Shown here piece after piece: positions 23,345-34,243 of a stretch of 64,000 bases of DNA. This DNA is from Oopsacas minuta. Taxonomy: Eukaryota; Porifera; Hexactinellida; Lyssacinosida; Leucopsacidae. A program made the position numbers and the translations under genes. Each line of letters opens with the position of its first letter. Position 1 is the first letter of the stretch. The DNA is taken from positions 310,001 through 374,000 of the forward strand of contig JAKMXF010000307.1 of the NCBI GenBank assembly GCA_024704765.1, in the 5' to 3' direction. Below the pieces are notes generated by a model. That model saw only the letters and a program-made list of their open reading frames with translations, had not been told where the DNA came from and ran no database searches.

Positions 23345-24687
23345 CAGTATGTCGAATAATTATTGGGACACATCATTATTTCTATTTCAGCCACTGCTAT
23401 AGTTCTATTTGATAAGTAGCAGTAACAGTACTAATATAGAAAGTTAATTGGTATCTATCTGAAGATAAATTTGAGTAAACATAATGAGATTATATTTTTT
23501 GCTACTGAGGATGACGTCATCATTAAGCACCTTTCATCATAAATTAGAAAATTCTCTTACCTTTTACTGAATAATTTAGCATTTAGCATTGATACGGCTC
23601 AGGAGGTGATGAGAGAAAAGATCTAAACTCTATTGATTGGCGATAAACATACACCTACTGAAATCTCACGTATTTTAGATGTTGATCGAGGGACAGTTTA
23701 CAGGGTAAAAAAAGGCTCCAAACAAATATGACCCTTAAACACAAAAGAGGCGGTGGTAGACCAAATTTATTCGGCAATTCAATAAAATATACAGCTATTC
23801 AGTTCATTATATCGGATCCAGAGACTAGTGTACGCAAACTTCCAACCAGGAAAGTTAAAACAAAGAAACTGACTGTCAGTAAAAGTACAGTCCATCTTAC
23901 TATTCAGAAACTGAAATACTATAAGCCATTTCCTGTCCAGATTTAATTGCTATCTGAAAAAAATCGTCTCTTCAGAATTGAATGGGCACAGAAAAACAAA
24001 ATAAAACTGTGGTGTAGGGCTGTGTTTGCAGATGAAGCCTCTTTCTGGCTTAATCGTGGGAAGGTTCGAATGTGGACAAATCGGGAAGAGAATGATCACA
24101 AAAAACTACCAAGCACTCACCGAAATTACACATATGGGTGCATTTCGTCTTTCGGTACCTTCCCATTGTGCATATTTCGTCAGAATTTGGATATACATTC
24201 TTTGTTAAGATCCTTGAATGGCATCTTCTTTCACAGGCTGGGGCTTTCCACGGAATAGATGGTTTCTCATCCAGGATAATGATCCAAAGCACCGTTCAAA
24301 ATTAGACCAACAATGGGTCTCAGAAAAAATGCCAAATAATGTCTTTCAATGGCCCAGTCGATCACCAGACCATAATCCGATAGAAAATCTATTCGGCTGG
24401 TTGAGAAATCAAGTTGCAAAACAACATCTCAAATCACTAGCTGAGCTTGAAAAGTATATCCAAGCAATTTTGGATTCTCTCACACCCGAATCTTTGGAAC
24501 CCTATTGGAAGTCTATGACACGTAGATGTCAGATGGTCGTCGAAAACGATGGGAATAAGATCAAATAATAATCTTTAGTGGATTCTCAACAAGTAGACAA
24601 AAAATTAGATCATATACTTTCATATTTATTGTTTCTGGGTTACACTAAGAAATTTCCCTAGTGTTGCAATAATTATTGGACATACTG
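23345..24687 (+). mobile_element. Tc1-like element, copy 1
   Basis: 1343 bp, flanked by TA on both sides. Ends begin CAGTATGTCGAATAATTATT and, in reverse complement, CAGTATGTCCAATAATTATT. Same length as 54900-56242 and differing from it at only about four positions (near 24491, 24608 and 24666), so at least one of the two inserted very recently. The transposase gene is disabled in the same way in both. Confidence 0.95.
23590..24568 (+). pseudogene. Tc1-like transposase with shared inactivating lesions, copy 1
   Basis: Reading begins in the N-terminal helix-turn-helix (TPTEISRILDVDRGTVYRV near 23650-23707), shifts, and continues from 23728 through GGGRPNLFG to a stop at 23944-23946. The next block (23947-24258) carries the first catalytic Asp in FADEASFWLNRGKVR. 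After another shift the last block (24218-24568) carries the second Asp in IQDNDPKHRS and the Glu in HNPIENLFGW. I count 35 residues between them, a DD35E spacing where classical Tc1 has 34. The internal stop and both shifts are identical in the copy at 54900. Confidence 0.88.
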
Positions 24688-24689
24688 TA

Positions 24690-25187
24690 TATGACATCGG
24701 TTAGTGTCGAAGTAATGAAGTGTTTCCCACATAATTTTTGGTATGCGCAAATCTAGGGATTATGTGGGGCCTCTGTTGTATATACACTTATTGAGCTATA
24801 TGTATAGAGTCTTCATTTTGAAGCAGTTAGCTATTACAAGCGAGTTAATTGACGCGCTTAAAGCACTGTGGGGAAATACTGCTGTATCTCTTCTGCAAAA
24901 ACTTTGAACAAAAGCGATTCCTTGCGCCTCATCATTCTGCTCCTCTAAGTAATTCTGTAACTCAATCCTCTCATCACCAATTGCTGAACTCGATTATTGT
25001 TTCATAAACCTTCTCTTTAGACTTAATGGGTGGGGTATCATTAAAGCCAGTAATACAGGTCACACAAAGTTCATGGCTATTGTTTTGATCATTAAATTCC
25101 GATTTATATTGGCTAACATAGAATTACAAACTATTAAAATAAGTCGAAAAAATGGAGAAATGAGTATACTTAACCAATTTACAAAAA
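24690..25187. other. No gene recognised
   Basis: AT-rich spacer between a Tc1-like element and a mariner. Confidence 0.4.
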
Positions 25188-25189
25188 TA

Positions 25190-26490
25190 CAGGGTGTTCA
25201 ATAAGTTCGTGGAAAATTATATTTAGAGTAAGGGGTACTAAATGTTATATTCAGCTTTCCATTTATCAATCATATATTTATTGATTTACTTAAACTTTGT
25301 GATACAAGTAGCTATATCCAGAGCAATAATCAGATCTTTCCGGCAGTTGTTTGAAAAATAATGAATTTTGAGAAATTATGGCATCGAGGAGTCATTAAAT
25401 TTCTCTGTATAAAAGGACTAAGCGCTACTGAAACGTTCAAAGTGATGAAAGATGTCCTCAAAGACAATGCCTCTAGTCAATCTATGGTTGCAAGATGGCA
25501 TGCAGAATTCAAACGTGGAAGAGAAAGTATTACAGATGACCCTCGCTCAGGAAGACCCACATTTACTCTCCATCCAGAAATAATCTAATCTATGATGATA
25601 TGATAGAGAACAATCACTGTATATCGATCAGAAATATAGCTAATAGGGTAGATTTATCAATTGGAACTATTCAGTCAATCATTCATGACTATCTTGGGCT
25701 CAAGAAATACAAAGCAAAGTGGATACCAAAAACCTTATCTGAAGATCAAATGATGGCTAGACTGGAAACTAGCAAAAGCATGATTGATTTGTATATGTCT
25801 GACCCAGACGATTTTAATGCGAGACTGATTACGAGGGATGAAACTTGGATATACTACCATGACCCTTGCACTGTTAACGAGGTTGCGGAATGGAGGCATG
25901 AAGATTCGCCAAAGCCCAAAGTACCCCGACTTGGTCACTGTCCAAAGTCTAAGTCAAAGCTGATGCTATCAATATTCTGGGATTCTAAGGGACCATTACT
26001 ATTAGATTATCTTCCCAAAAATACGACAGTGACTGGAACATATTATGCAGATCTAATGACGAAAGTACGCGAACCTATAAAGAAGAAGAACAGGGGAGGA
26101 ATGCTAAAAAGAATCCCACTTATTTTACATGATAATGCTCAATCCCATAAAAGTCATCTTGCACAGGAGGCAATAAAAGATTGTGGCTTTAAACAGGCTC
26201 AACACCCATCATACAGTCCTGATTAAGCTCCCAGTAATTATTATCTATTTCCAATTGCCAAGCAAGCACTTCGCGGAAAGATTTTTGACGATGACGATGC
26301 ATTAGAATCAGGTTTTGAAGACTGGTTAGATACCAAAGACAAAATGCTTTTTCATCATGGTATAGAAAAGCTGAAAGATAAGTGGCTTAAATGTATTCTA
26401 TTACAAGTGGATTATGTTGAAAATTAAACTCTAACCATTGCTATACAAAACATCTATATAATAATTTCCACGAACTTATTGAACACCCTG
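25190..26490 (+). mobile_element. mariner-family element
   Basis: 1301 bp. Left end CAGGGTGTTCAATAAGTTCG, preceded by TA. The right end in reverse complement is identical over those 20 bases and continues TGGAAA. The right flank is CA instead of TA, so the target duplication is imperfect. The tip sequence GTTCAATAA is shared by the other mariners in this window. Confidence 0.92.
25361..26425 (+). pseudogene. mariner transposase, near-complete but inactive
   Basis: The first block (25361-25588) has the N-terminal helix-turn-helix and DDPRSGRPT. The second (25600-26226) has TRDETWIYYHDP with the first Asp and LHDNAQSHKSH with the second Asp, and stops in SPD|stop|APS. Past that TAA the frame continues APSNYYLFPIAKQALRGK to a stop near 26425. 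The third catalytic residue, normally Asp in PSDY, is Asn here, and the stop replaces the usual Leu (TTA to TAA). One shift or deletion lies near 25590. These are independent losses. Confidence 0.88.
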
Positions 26491-28093
26491 CAAATTCCAG
26501 AGAGCTGATTTTAACTGATTTGGGATATGTTATAGAGCATAAAATTCTAATACAGAAAGTTTCAAATATATTTAGATGACAATTTGTCCACGGATAGCAT
26601 AGTTATTGGCTCCAACGTCCAGTACTATAGCTATAATCGGGAATTTCGTAATAGCATATTTACAATTAATATGTTAATGATAGCACTAAGGATAACGACT
26701 AGATGGCTATAATTTCGAATATATGGCACGTAAACCATTTAAGATATACCCAATAATATTATACCAACTATTATAAATAAAGGAAACGTTTGCATGCTTG
26801 TATTCTCAAATAAATGCAATCAAGTGACTACGTATCAAGCAATTTTTTGATGATTTGGTGTAGATTTCGAAGATCCTTACATACCTGGAGTAAGAAAGCT
26901 AGATATTCGATATTTACATGGTATCATGATACCATGTGATTGGCAAAATAAAGGAGAAATTTTGAAAGAATTCTGATACATACCTCTGTTGTTATGCACA
27001 TGTTTATGATCAGATTCTAGTAATATCTGAAAATATTGATAATAAACATACATTTTGTAACAATTCATCGGAAATAGGTGACTTCTAATTCATGAATAAT
27101 ACACTTTTCCACCTAAATCATACAGTTAATAAGGAATTTCTATTCAACATTTGAACCACTAATAGAAACAATCAGGTAATTGCAGATCCAAGTCGTGATA
27201 AATAAAAGAATTTCAAAGTTTCTTTCTTGGAAGTTCAAAACAATATATCCCAAATACTGAATTAAGCATGATCACTCATTCCGGCTCTGAAAAAGCAATT
27301 AAATTCTTTGACATATCAATAACTCAATATGACTTTGCTCACATAAATATTCCAAAGATATTGTTGAAGTAATTAGGTTCGTATGAGGATATATATATCG
27401 GTAAATATAAAGAGAGATAATTGTGAAGTTTGTAAATTGACACTAAAGATTACGATCTAAGATTCACATTCGTGATTAAAAGGAATAAGTAAATCATACT
27501 AGTACATTTCTACCCAATTAACGAATCCAAATAAAGATTTTAGGACTTCTTGACGAAATATAATCACACATTTTCCTGACAGTATTCTATTAATCGAAAG
27601 AACTGAGACGAGGTTTCTGCTAAGCTTTTCCAATGAAATTCAAGATGAAATCGGCTACTACCTGATTTTATATAAAACCACACGAATTGGGACATCTTTT
27701 CTAAAGTTTTACTAAAAATTTGTCAAATTTATAAATTCATTATGTTAATAATTTATCAGAAATATATTGGCATAATTGTTACTGAAACTGCATAAATTCA
27801 TAGACCCAATTTTGAAACCGAAAATCCTGGCGTTCGCCTCATATTCTTTTCCATTTTGACATTAGCATACAGTATGTAGAAATTTGCATATAATTCATCA
27901 AATTTGTTGTTGACTAGGAATTTACTTCAAAAAACAGAAGATTATAATTATTGTTTGTTTCTAAATTGTAAATGTGTGATATTCAATAAAGCTTTCTGGA
28001 AATTTGACTCAACCAGGAGTTTTTAGAAAAATAGCTATAGTTAAGTGTTTAACCTTCGATAAATAAGCTATACAACTGACCACATTTCATGTA
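26491..28093. other. No gene recognised
   Basis: Very AT-rich RhoGEF intron without repeat ends or sustained frames. Confidence 0.4.
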
Positions 28094-29092
28094 CCATGGA
28101 TTACTTCAAGTCCTCTAAATTTGCTAGGCAATAATATCGCTCATGATTACACAAAATTGGTGCATTTTGGCCGGAATAAATGTATTATTTTTGGTTAATA
28201 TCTAACACAATCTATGCCCTATGACGAGTTCCTGCCCGAAATGACGTCAATTGATTGCTGAGCTTGGAATATGTTGTGAAAATTGCGACATTTTTCATGC
28301 TCCCTCAAATGATCAATATCGCTTGGTCGAATCTAGAATTTATTCCAATTGATCCAAGGGTGTTTTTATACAAGTATAAAAATATATACAGAATTAGGTT
28401 CTCAGGTTCCAGAGTTATAATAGTGACCATATATGACTTATTCCTCAAATATTCAAGTCTAACTTGTTAAATATTAATATTTTGACCAGTCGTCCTGTAG
28501 AAAATCATATATCCCTGACTTCCAATACCCCAATAGTACATTTGATATGATGTGTCCAAGGATTACTGCACAGTCATCAGTAATACCATATGGTCATATT
28601 TAAGATTGTATCATGATTGTCAGAGATATCATATCAAATTGTACTATCTGGGTATGGGAAGTCGGGTATATATAATATTAATGCGAGGTGATTGACCAAA
28701 ACATTAAAGGTTGTCAAGTTACAGGTGAATATTAGCAGAAAAGTGTCATCCATGGTCACTAATATAACTTTGGAATAAGAGTACTTTATCATGGCGATAT
28801 TTTTAAATTTTGTATTAAAATATCCTTAGATCAGTTGGTGTTAATTCTGGAGTCGATGAAGCGAAATATAATGATAATTTGAAATAGCTTGAAACTATCG
28901 CAATTCTCATAACATATTGCCATCATAGCAAATTTAGATGCGTCATTTCGACCTGGAATCCGCCAGATGACATAGATTGTGTTAATTATTAACTAGCAAT
29001 AATACACTTATTTAGGCCAAAATGCACAAATTGTATATTATGGTGAATAATTTTATTGCCTATCTAATTAATGGACTTAAAGTAATCCATGG
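28094..29092. repeat. 1-kb imperfect palindrome with short loop
   Basis: Left arm 28094 to about 28557 pairs with right arm about 28623 to 29092. Examples: CCATGGATTACTT with AAGTAATCCATGG at the tips, GTGCATTTTGGCC with GGCCAAAATGCAC, CACAATCTATG with CATAGATTGTG, and AGTACATTTGATATGA with TCATATCAAATTGTACT near the loop of about 65 bp. Arms are roughly 75-85 percent alike by eye. It encodes nothing recognisable. Confidence 0.85.
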
Positions 29093-30047
29093 TTTCGGCT
29101 AGTAGTAAGACTTATATAACGAAGGTCACGGTAGGAGTTTAAATTTCAGTCTTGATTTGGAAAGTAATCTTCACAAAAATGAGAGGGTGAAAATCTCTCG
29201 CTCTTTGCTATGTTACTACCGATAAATTCGGGCTAAAAAGGCCTAAATGACTGTGTCATGACACGACACTATTCAAATTTCCTCTACTATAGGATGGCAA
29301 GCCTGAAGTTTCACATTCGTAACTTAAACAAGCAAGAAAATTATAACACTTCGTTGTATAAATCCTCGCACAAAAACACGAGATTATCTGCACCTCTTTG
29401 GCTAAACAAAATCAACATTATCACAATAGCATTCGTTTAACAGTGTTATTGTATCTAGAACATATTTCGACGAACAAAATATAGGTGGTCTTAAATTATC
29501 ACCATTAACGCTAAGAAAAACAAACAACATCCTTTGCAATACTCGAGCACTTTGAGATACAGATATGAATCAAGAATAACAAGTTATTTTTTATTCATAT
29601 CTTTAACGCAAACCTTTAGGCCAGAGTATTCTATACCATTTGCCATAAAGACGGGAAGATTCGTATGCCTGTATCAACCACTCCATCATTGGCGGCTAGA
29701 AAGTAAATTCCATTAAATTTAACAGTTTTTGAAGAATTTGGAAGGATCTTATCGGGACAAGGAGGAAGGATCAAGTCAACTAGTAAATTAATTTAACTGG
29801 AATAAAATAAGCCACGACAATTAATATACATGCATCACATCCCATTACTGAATAAGGATAATATTTATTAAGTGTTGACCTACAGTTATGGGATAAATTT
29901 GTTAATATGAAGACATATTATCAGTTTCATAAAACTGGTGGAATCAGTAAGAAATCCATCACTCTACATATTTATCATTGTAAATAGATTGAAATTATGA
30001 AAATTCTACTTTATGAATCAAATACATTTATAGTAGATACAGTGGAA
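29093..30047. other. No gene recognised
   Basis: AT-rich intron. Open frames at 29258-29440 and 29534-29716 show no motif. Confidence 0.4.
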
Positions 30048-30197
30048 GTCGCTTAATCGGGACAGCTCGGGAGTCAATATTTCGTCCCGATTAACAGATC
30101 ATCATTATTTAAGCATTCAAAACTAGTTTTTGATGGTCACATAACCAGAAATATCTTATTTCAATACTACTAATCCTGATGTATATAGGGTCTAGTA

Positions 30198-32593
30198 CAC
30201 TGGTCGGCAAACTTTCCAGCCAACAGACCAAAATAGACAAATTGCATAAGATTGCGGGCCAGATGGGATACCAACGAAAACTCGGTTAGATTTTTGTCAT
30301 TTATCGATTGATTAAGTACCATTATTATACAAGTATTAAGTAATCAGATTTAGAATATCCATTTGTTTATGATAATAATTTTGCATTGTAAAATTAGACT
30401 TACAGAAATATTGATGTTAATGTTAATGTGATGGATGATGCTGCCCTACTTTAGATAGCGCCTCTATGTCTGGTTTTAGGGTAGAGGTTGCCAATCGTAG
30501 CACACTGTCTAGGTGATTTTCGCTTAACCGTGTTCGCAACTTGCTTTGTACGTATTTCATGTTCGAGAAGAGTTGCTTACAAACGTATGTACTCCCGAAG
30601 AGAACTGCAACCTCCTTTGCATGTCTCATTAGTGGAGGACATCTTTGAGGAGTTACATAATGTTGATAGAATTCGAGTAAAGGTACATCTCGAAATCTTG
30701 ATCTGAGCCCACTGGAACTTTGGAGCTCAATCAGTTCCATTTGTAGATTCTCTGGGGCGTCACATATTTCAACATCAAATACGGCGGCGAAGTAGCTAAA
30801 ATACTTACGATGCTTATCCATATCTGCGAATCGAGTGCTAAACTGATATTTGAGATCAGATATGAATTTAGCGTAACAAGAAACATCATATGGTTGATGT
30901 GAACGAAGTGTAAGGAAATGAATACAACTACTCTCTTTCAATTGAAGCTCCCATAGTTGTAACTTAACTTCAAATGCATAAATGTATTCATAGAGGACAT
31001 TGATGAACTGGTTCATTCCTTGTATTTCAAATTTAGCATATTTAAATGATTAGTGATATCCACCAGAAAGGCAAAATCTGTCATCCATTTCGCATCACTA
31101 AGCTCTGGAACTTCCATCCCTTTTTCCTCAAAAAATTCGTCAATTCAGCTCTCAACTGGTAAACTCTTTGCAATATTGCACCTCTACTTAACCAGCGCAC
31201 TTCGCAATAATATAACAAATCGTCATATTTGCAATCTATCTCTTCTAACACATGCTGAAATTGACGATGATATAATCCTCTTGTTCACGCAAAGTTCACA
31301 ATTTTTATGACTACCCGCATTACTTCCTGCATCTTCAGAGATTTTGCGCACAAGGCCTCGAGATGGATTATACAATGTGTTTTTACCAGTTTCTTTCAAT
31401 GCCAGCATTTCTCATTTCTTTTTCTATCAAAGAAACTGCTCTCTTCACCTTTCCGATCATAGCTGGAGCACCATCTGTCATCACCCCACAAATATTACTT
31501 AGATTTAAGCCCAAGCAACCTAAGACACTCATGATTCCTTGGAATATATTCTCACCAGTAGGGGTATCCTTTAGTGAAACTAAACTTGCCAATTCTTCTG
31601 TAATGTCGAACGTTGCATTGCTTCCTCTCACAAAAATTGCAACCTGGGCAATATTAGCCGCATCAGCGCTCTCATCAAGTACAATTGCATATAATTCAAA
31701 TCGTTGAGCATGCTCTTATAATGTTGTTCTGATATCTGAAGACAAATCTTCAATTCTTCGGGTAACGGTTCTTGCAAACAGACAAATCTTACCAAAAAGA
31801 TCTCTTTTTTCTGGACATATAATATCAACCACATTCAGAAGACACTCCTTCACAAATTCACCATCAGTGAAAGGTTTCATGCGTTTCCCAATGAGTTCGC
31901 TAACAGCGAAACTAGCACGTGTAGTATTCTTTAACTCAGAAGAATGCTGTAAAAAATTTACTCTGTTGCTCAGTTAAAGACCTTTGGAGAGATTCGATCT
32001 TACTCCTTCGCGCGGCACCGGTAAGAAAATCGAAATTTCTCGAATGCTTCGTCTCGTGGTGTCGCTTCAAATTAGACTCCTTCATCACAGCAAGAGATAC
32101 AGCACATAAAAGGCAGGTAGACAATCTTCCCTGTATGATAAAAAAATACTGCTCAGTCCAACTTTCCATAAATACGCGATTTTCAAGATCTACTTTCCGC
32201 CTTTTAGATGTTGATGCCATTATTTAATTCATAATGAATTTGAGAATTCGATCTGAGTATTGAAACTTGAATCATATGTATTTATCTACAATTCTACATA
32301 GTATATTATGCTGAGATCAAATCCAAATAGTGTCAGAACACATTTGTGTGGCATCATTAACACACTCATTCCATTCATCCAATTCTTCAATATGGCCTCC
32401 AAATTGCCGTAGAGGCCATAATAAGTGTTTATCAAAGAATTGCCGTAGATACCATAATAAGTGTTTCTGAAACAATTTTGGATTATAATTGAAAGAGCCT
32501 GAAAAGTAGAATAATTTCTGAAAGAGTTGAGGGCCGGATAAAATCCCCTCGCGGGCCACATCTGGCCCGCGGGCCGGAGTTTGCCGACCCCTG
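30198..32593 (-). mobile_element. hAT element (Buster-type target site)
   Basis: 2396 bp. The left end begins CACTGGTCGGCAAACT and the right end, in reverse complement, CAGGGGTCGGCAAACT. A perfect 8-bp duplication GTCTAGTA flanks it (30190-30197 and 32594-32601). The TA at its centre fits the nnnTAnnn preference described for Buster-type hATs. Subterminal GC-rich CTGGCCCGCGGGCC near 32560 is typical of this group. It is nested in the pogo-like element. Confidence 0.94.
30423..32220 (-). pseudogene. hAT transposase (BED finger, GTF2IRD2/ZBED5-like), frameshifted
   Basis: Starts at 32220 with MASTSKRRKVD and a BED-type zinc finger (CLLCAVSLAVMKESNLKRHHETKH, C-x2-C...H-x4-H). After a stop near 31936 the remaining frames carry a decayed Leu-Asp-Glu-Ser block with the first catalytic Asp near 31680. 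GVMTDGAPAMIGK, with the second Asp, lies near 31470. The C-terminal block (31016-30423) contains CYAKFISDLKYQFSTRF and the dimerisation region FGSTYVCKQLFSNMKYVQS. At least four frame breaks make it inactive. The host-derived proteins GTF2IRD2 and ZBED5 come from this hAT group, hence the name by analogy. Confidence 0.85.
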
Positions 32594-33149
32594 GTCTAGT
32601 AGATATTTGGTTGTAGTAAGGACATAACCCCGTCCCAAGGTGTAAGACGAGAGATGACGTATATCTTTACTGGTATATCTAAAATAACCGTTTTGGGGAT
32701 CTAGCAAGACATCCAACAGTCTGGTTATTATTGAAGACATGGTGGAATAGCCAATGGAACCTGAGACGAGTGAACGAAGTTAAAATCTTAGTTCAGTAAA
32801 TGGTAATCGCATCGGTGTTGTATTGTTATGGTTGTAGATAATATTCAAATTTCTAGTTGTAAAAACGAACCATTTTACAATGGTTCTGAATAAACAAACA
32901 ATCATTTCATTGGGATAACAATCCCAATTAAGTGAATATAATTTTCATATCCGGTTAATGGGATAAGAAATCCAGAACAACCGATTATGAACTTTCAATT
33001 TTCCGTAAATCGGGATAAAAAATCCCGATTAACTAATGAGATGTCCCAATTATCTAGCATTTTTCTATGTAAAATTTGTTCTAAAACCATTGTCCCGTTG
33101 AAGCTTATATCCCAATTAACCGAGTCCCAATAAAGCGGCTTCCACTGTA

Positions 33150-33768
33150 TCTATAAAATATTACATTTGAATACATGCAATATTTATATCATCATAGCTG
33201 CTAACCGCTTTAATACAAATGTGGGAACCATAAAAATGGGTCAGTTGGATCCACTATATCACAATACCCTGTGTAAAGCATAATTAGTGGTTGAGTAATT
33301 TGTGGTTTCCCCTACAAAGAGTAACAAACTGGCCACTTCGTTTTATGGCCTTCTCGGTGACAAATATAGCTGTATATTAAGTAGGCCATGGTCCGGAATG
33401 ATGTAAATCTTAAATTAAGTTTAGACCAATAATCTGTGAAAATACATGCCCTTCACTTTCATATAATTGCCCCACTTACTTCTGTTCATAGCCCGTATCT
33501 ACTAAAAAAGAAAGGTGTAGAGATAGGTGAGAACGACCTAAATGATTCCAATAATGATCTACATTAGAGCATAAAGGAATAGTGAACAGAACAAACATCC
33601 TTTGCTGGGACATTATGTTTGAATGTAAGTACACAGTAAATAAACTACGAGTTACCATCTGATTGTTCACTTGGTTTCCAAATCCAAAAACACTCAGTTT
33701 CATAATAGCATCCATAGCAAAGTCAATAATTATAGATGGACTTAGATTTGCATTGGGAAACCTAAACA
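33150..33768. other. No gene recognised
   Basis: AT-rich, no motif. Confidence 0.4.
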
Positions 33769-34085
33769 GGATCGACTGGAATAGTATTGACTCGAATAAA
33801 ATTAAATCGATTACACAAGAGGAATATGATCGACTGGAATAAGATCGATTTAATTACACAACTGAAATAAGATCGACCAAAAGAATATCGAAATTATTAT
33901 ACAACAGGTTTAGGACCGAATAGGATATGATCACTAAATGACACAGGGGTAGGATCGACTGGAATATTCCTGAGGATCGATTGGAATCTAATGGAAGAGT
34001 AGGGGAATAGGATCGAATGGGCAAGATTGCATTAAGTAAGATTGATTGGAATAGCAATGACGGAAATAGGATCGATAGGAAGAGA
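33769..34085 (+). repeat. Degenerate tandem repeat of a 15-30 bp unit
   Basis: The core AGGATCGACTGGAATA recurs in variant form about ten times, for example near 33769, 33829, 33954, 33974, 34010, 34042 and 34069, with irregular spacers. It opens a spurious 143-codon frame on the minus strand rich in Ser and Leu. An eroded minisatellite. Confidence 0.8.
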
Positions 34086-34243
34086 GCTCTAGTAAGGAAC
34101 CCACCTCTACTGGATACAAGACTATTTAGAGATGACAATGTCGTCAACTTGTAGTAAATTACCTTTTGGGTAAACTCAAAGAATAAAGCATAAGGATACA
34201 TAAATATGACAAAAATTTCGTGAAATGATTTGGCTGATAACAG

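Larger units (their letters stand above)
30050..33147. mobile_element. pogo/Tigger-like short element interrupted by a hAT
   Basis: Left end CAGTGGAAGTCGCTTAATCG, right end in reverse complement CAGTGGAAGCCGCTTTATTG, with TA on both sides (30048-30049 and 33148-33149). Without the hAT and its duplication it is about 694 bp and has no transposase, so it is non-autonomous. A partial relative lies at 21857-22030. Internal ATCCCAATTA-type motifs recur near 32920-33125. Confidence 0.88.

Noticed and set aside
24690-25187. Minus-strand pieces considered as pogo/Tigger transposase
   Set aside because: The few similar words are in the wrong order and frames; no catalytic block is present.
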